Positions 6,968 to 7,870 of a stretch of 7,870 bases of DNA are shown one piece after another. Position numbers and translations under genes: made by a program. Within the stretch, counting starts at the first letter, position 1. Each line of letters begins with the position of its first letter. The notes beneath the pieces are model-generated. The model made no database searches. It was not told the origin of the DNA and saw nothing but the letters and a program-made list of their open reading frames with translations. Source of the stretch: Parvularculaceae bacterium (GTDB lineage Bacteria; Pseudomonadota; Alphaproteobacteria; Caulobacterales; Parvularculaceae); the NCBI GenBank assembly GCA_004213235.1, contig SHAI01000120.1, positions 1-7,870 on the forward strand. Reading direction: 5' to 3'.

Positions 6968-7681
6968 ATGCGGCAAATTGTTTTTGACTTGGAAACCACC
7001 GGGTTCCGGTTCGATGAGGGCCATCGAATCGTTGAGATCGGCGGGGTGGAAATGGTGCGCGGTGCGATTACCGGCAAAACCTTTCACACTTATGTGAACC
7101 CGGAACGCGAAGTGCCTCAAGGTGCTGTTGATGTTCATGGCCTGACCTATGGCTTTTTGAAAAAATATCCTCTGTTCACCGACGCCAGCGTGGCCCGCGC
7201 TTTCGTTGAGTTTATTGGTGATGCTGAGTTGGTTGCCCACAATGGTAAAGCGTTTGACTTGCCATTTCTAAACGACGAATTGCGTGCGGCGGGCATGCCG
7301 GTTCTCGAAAATGTCTTGGTCGATACGCTTCACATGGCGCGTCGAAAGTTTCCCGGCGCACCGGCCAGTCTGGACGCCTTGTGTTCGCGTTTTGGCGTTG
7401 ATACGGCGATGCGCGAGAAAGATGGCCACGGGGCGCTGTTGGATTCCCGCCTTCTTGCGGCGGTATATATCGAACTCACCGGCGGCGCGCAGGCAGGCCT
7501 CGACCTCGACCAGTCCGAAGCGCGCGCTGCTGCAGCGCGCCAGCGCAAGCCTGCAAGGCAGCGCCCGACAAAGCTTGCCTCACTTCAGACATCAGAAGAG
7601 GCCGTCGCCCACGCGGCTTTCATCGCGGAACTGGGCGATGAAAGCGTTTGGGCAAAAAGAAACGTAACAGAAACGAGTTAG
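6968..7681 (+). CDS. dnaQ: DNA polymerase III epsilon subunit (3'-5' exonuclease)
   Basis: DnaQ removes misincorporated nucleotides as the proofreading subunit of the replicative polymerase core. The 237-residue protein has the complete DEDDh exonuclease set: Exo I Asp-Leu-Glu-Thr-Thr-Gly (Asp7, Glu9), Exo II Ala-His-Asn-Gly-Lys-Ala-Phe-Asp (Asp97), and Exo III His-Gly-Ala-Leu-Leu-Asp (His154, Asp159). The nuclease domain covers about 1-172. Residues from about 180 are Ala/Arg/Gln-rich and then more ordered near the C terminus, where the polymerase alpha subunit binds in known DnaQ proteins. Length is normal for the family. The ATG at 6968 is the only possible start: it sits six codons before Exo I, and an in-frame TGA at 6935 lies upstream with no other start between. 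No Shine-Dalgarno sequence precedes it (the bases are CAGCCCCGTT). It follows cckA by 103 bases and converges on secB. Confidence 0.95.
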   Translation: MRQIVFDLETTGFRFDEGHRIVEIGGVEMVRGAITGKTFHTYVNPEREVPQGAVDVHGLTYGFLKKYPLFTDASVARAFVEFIGDAELVAHNGKAFDLPFLNDELRAAGMPVLENVLVDTLHMARRKFPGAPASLDALCSRFGVDTAMREKDGHGALLDSRLLAAVYIELTGGAQAGLDLDQSEARAAAARQRKPARQRPTKLASLQTSEEAVAHAAFIAELGDESVWAKRNVTETS

Positions 7682-7688
7682 TTTCTTT
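7656..7688 (-). terminator. Hairpin at the dnaQ 3' end, possible secB terminator
   Basis: AAAGAAAC (7656-7663) and GTTTCTTT (7681-7688) are perfect 8-base inverted arms around 17 bases. A second copy of AGAAAC at 7669-7674 can pair with 7681-7686 instead, leaving a six-base loop. Read on the minus strand, the shorter hairpin is followed by a T-rich stretch ending in five T's, the orientation needed to end a secB transcript. The stem is AT-rich and lies inside the last dnaQ codons. On the plus strand only two or three T's follow, so it is a poor dnaQ terminator. Confidence 0.35.
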
Positions 7689-7741
7689 AGGGGCTTTGAG
7701 CGGTACGTGCGCCGGATGTCTACGAGGTCATGATGGTGTCT

Positions 7742-7870
7742 TTACGGGGTCTGCGCGATTGATGGTGCGCTGCCATTTCGGGCGCGGTTCTGCTCGTAGA
7801 TTGCCAGAAAATCCACCGGATCAAGCATGACGGGTGGGAAATTGCCCGATTGAGTGGTGTCTGCCAGGGC
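7742..7870 (-). CDS. secB: Protein-export chaperone SecB, C-terminal part (partial)
   Basis: On the minus strand the frame is open from the window edge at 7870 to a TAA at 7744-7742, giving 42 residues. It was found by reading the region directly. The segment Gly-Asn-Phe-Pro-Pro-Val-Met-Leu-Asp-Pro-Val-Asp-Phe-Leu-Ala-Ile-Tyr aligns with the conserved end of SecB (E. coli has Gly-Thr-Phe-Pro-Gln-Leu-Asn-Leu-Ala-Pro-Val-Asn-Phe-Asp-Ala-Leu-Phe at this place). SecB is a cytosolic homotetramer that keeps preproteins unfolded and hands them to SecA. The final residues, from about 31, form a polar, variable tail as is usual. The gene converges on dnaQ with 60 bases between the stops. The start lies beyond the window. 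Confidence 0.88.
   Translation of the reverse strand, partial: ALADTTQSGNFPPVMLDPVDFLAIYEQNRARNGSAPSIAQTP

Noticed and set aside
6304..7077. A 257-codon minus-strand frame across the cckA 3' end and dnaQ 5' end
   Set aside because: It overlaps the receiver domain and the Exo I motif, both unmistakable on the plus strand, and its translation resembles no protein family.

Overview
The window looks like chromosomal DNA from an alphaproteobacterium of moderate GC content (judged by eye, not computed). Three things point there: a hybrid histidine kinase that closely matches the cell-cycle kinase CckA, a DnaQ-type proofreading exonuclease converging on the 3' end of secB (an arrangement typical of Alphaproteobacteria), and several good GGAG/AGGA ribosome-binding sites. 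The family is not fixed by the sequence. A Caulobacter/Hyphomonas/Parvularcula-like lineage is a reasonable guess.

Layout, left to right. Positions 3-122 (+) hold the last 39 codons of an unrecognised protein. It converges on a minus-strand pair: a secreted DUF302 protein (160-681) and, upstream of it, a patatin-like phospholipase (847-1806). A short gap carrying a possible 38-codon minus-strand ORF (1816-1932) separates the phospholipase from a divergent plus-strand gene for a large amidohydrolase of the N-acyl-D-amino-acid deacylase type (1946-3853). Next come the CckA-like kinase (4009-6864, +), dnaQ (6968-7681, +) and the C-terminal 42 codons of secB (7742-7870, minus), which converges on dnaQ.

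Functionally the right half is housekeeping. It covers the top of the CckA-ChpT-CtrA phosphorelay that governs the alphaproteobacterial cell cycle, the proofreading exonuclease of DNA polymerase III, and the SecB export chaperone. The left half holds accessory hydrolases (lipid acyl hydrolase, amide hydrolase) and a small exported protein of unknown function. Nothing in the sequence ties these into one pathway.

I see no mobile element, CRISPR array, RNA gene or integration site. No new multigene system is evident. The points most worth a second look are the unusually built CckA (long disordered N terminus, three PAS-like segments), an amidohydrolase that seems to lack two canonical metal-binding histidines, a possible small ORF in frame with the phospholipase, and a perfect palindrome just upstream of a dnaQ start that has no Shine-Dalgarno sequence. 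No intergenic stretch exceeds 300 bases.
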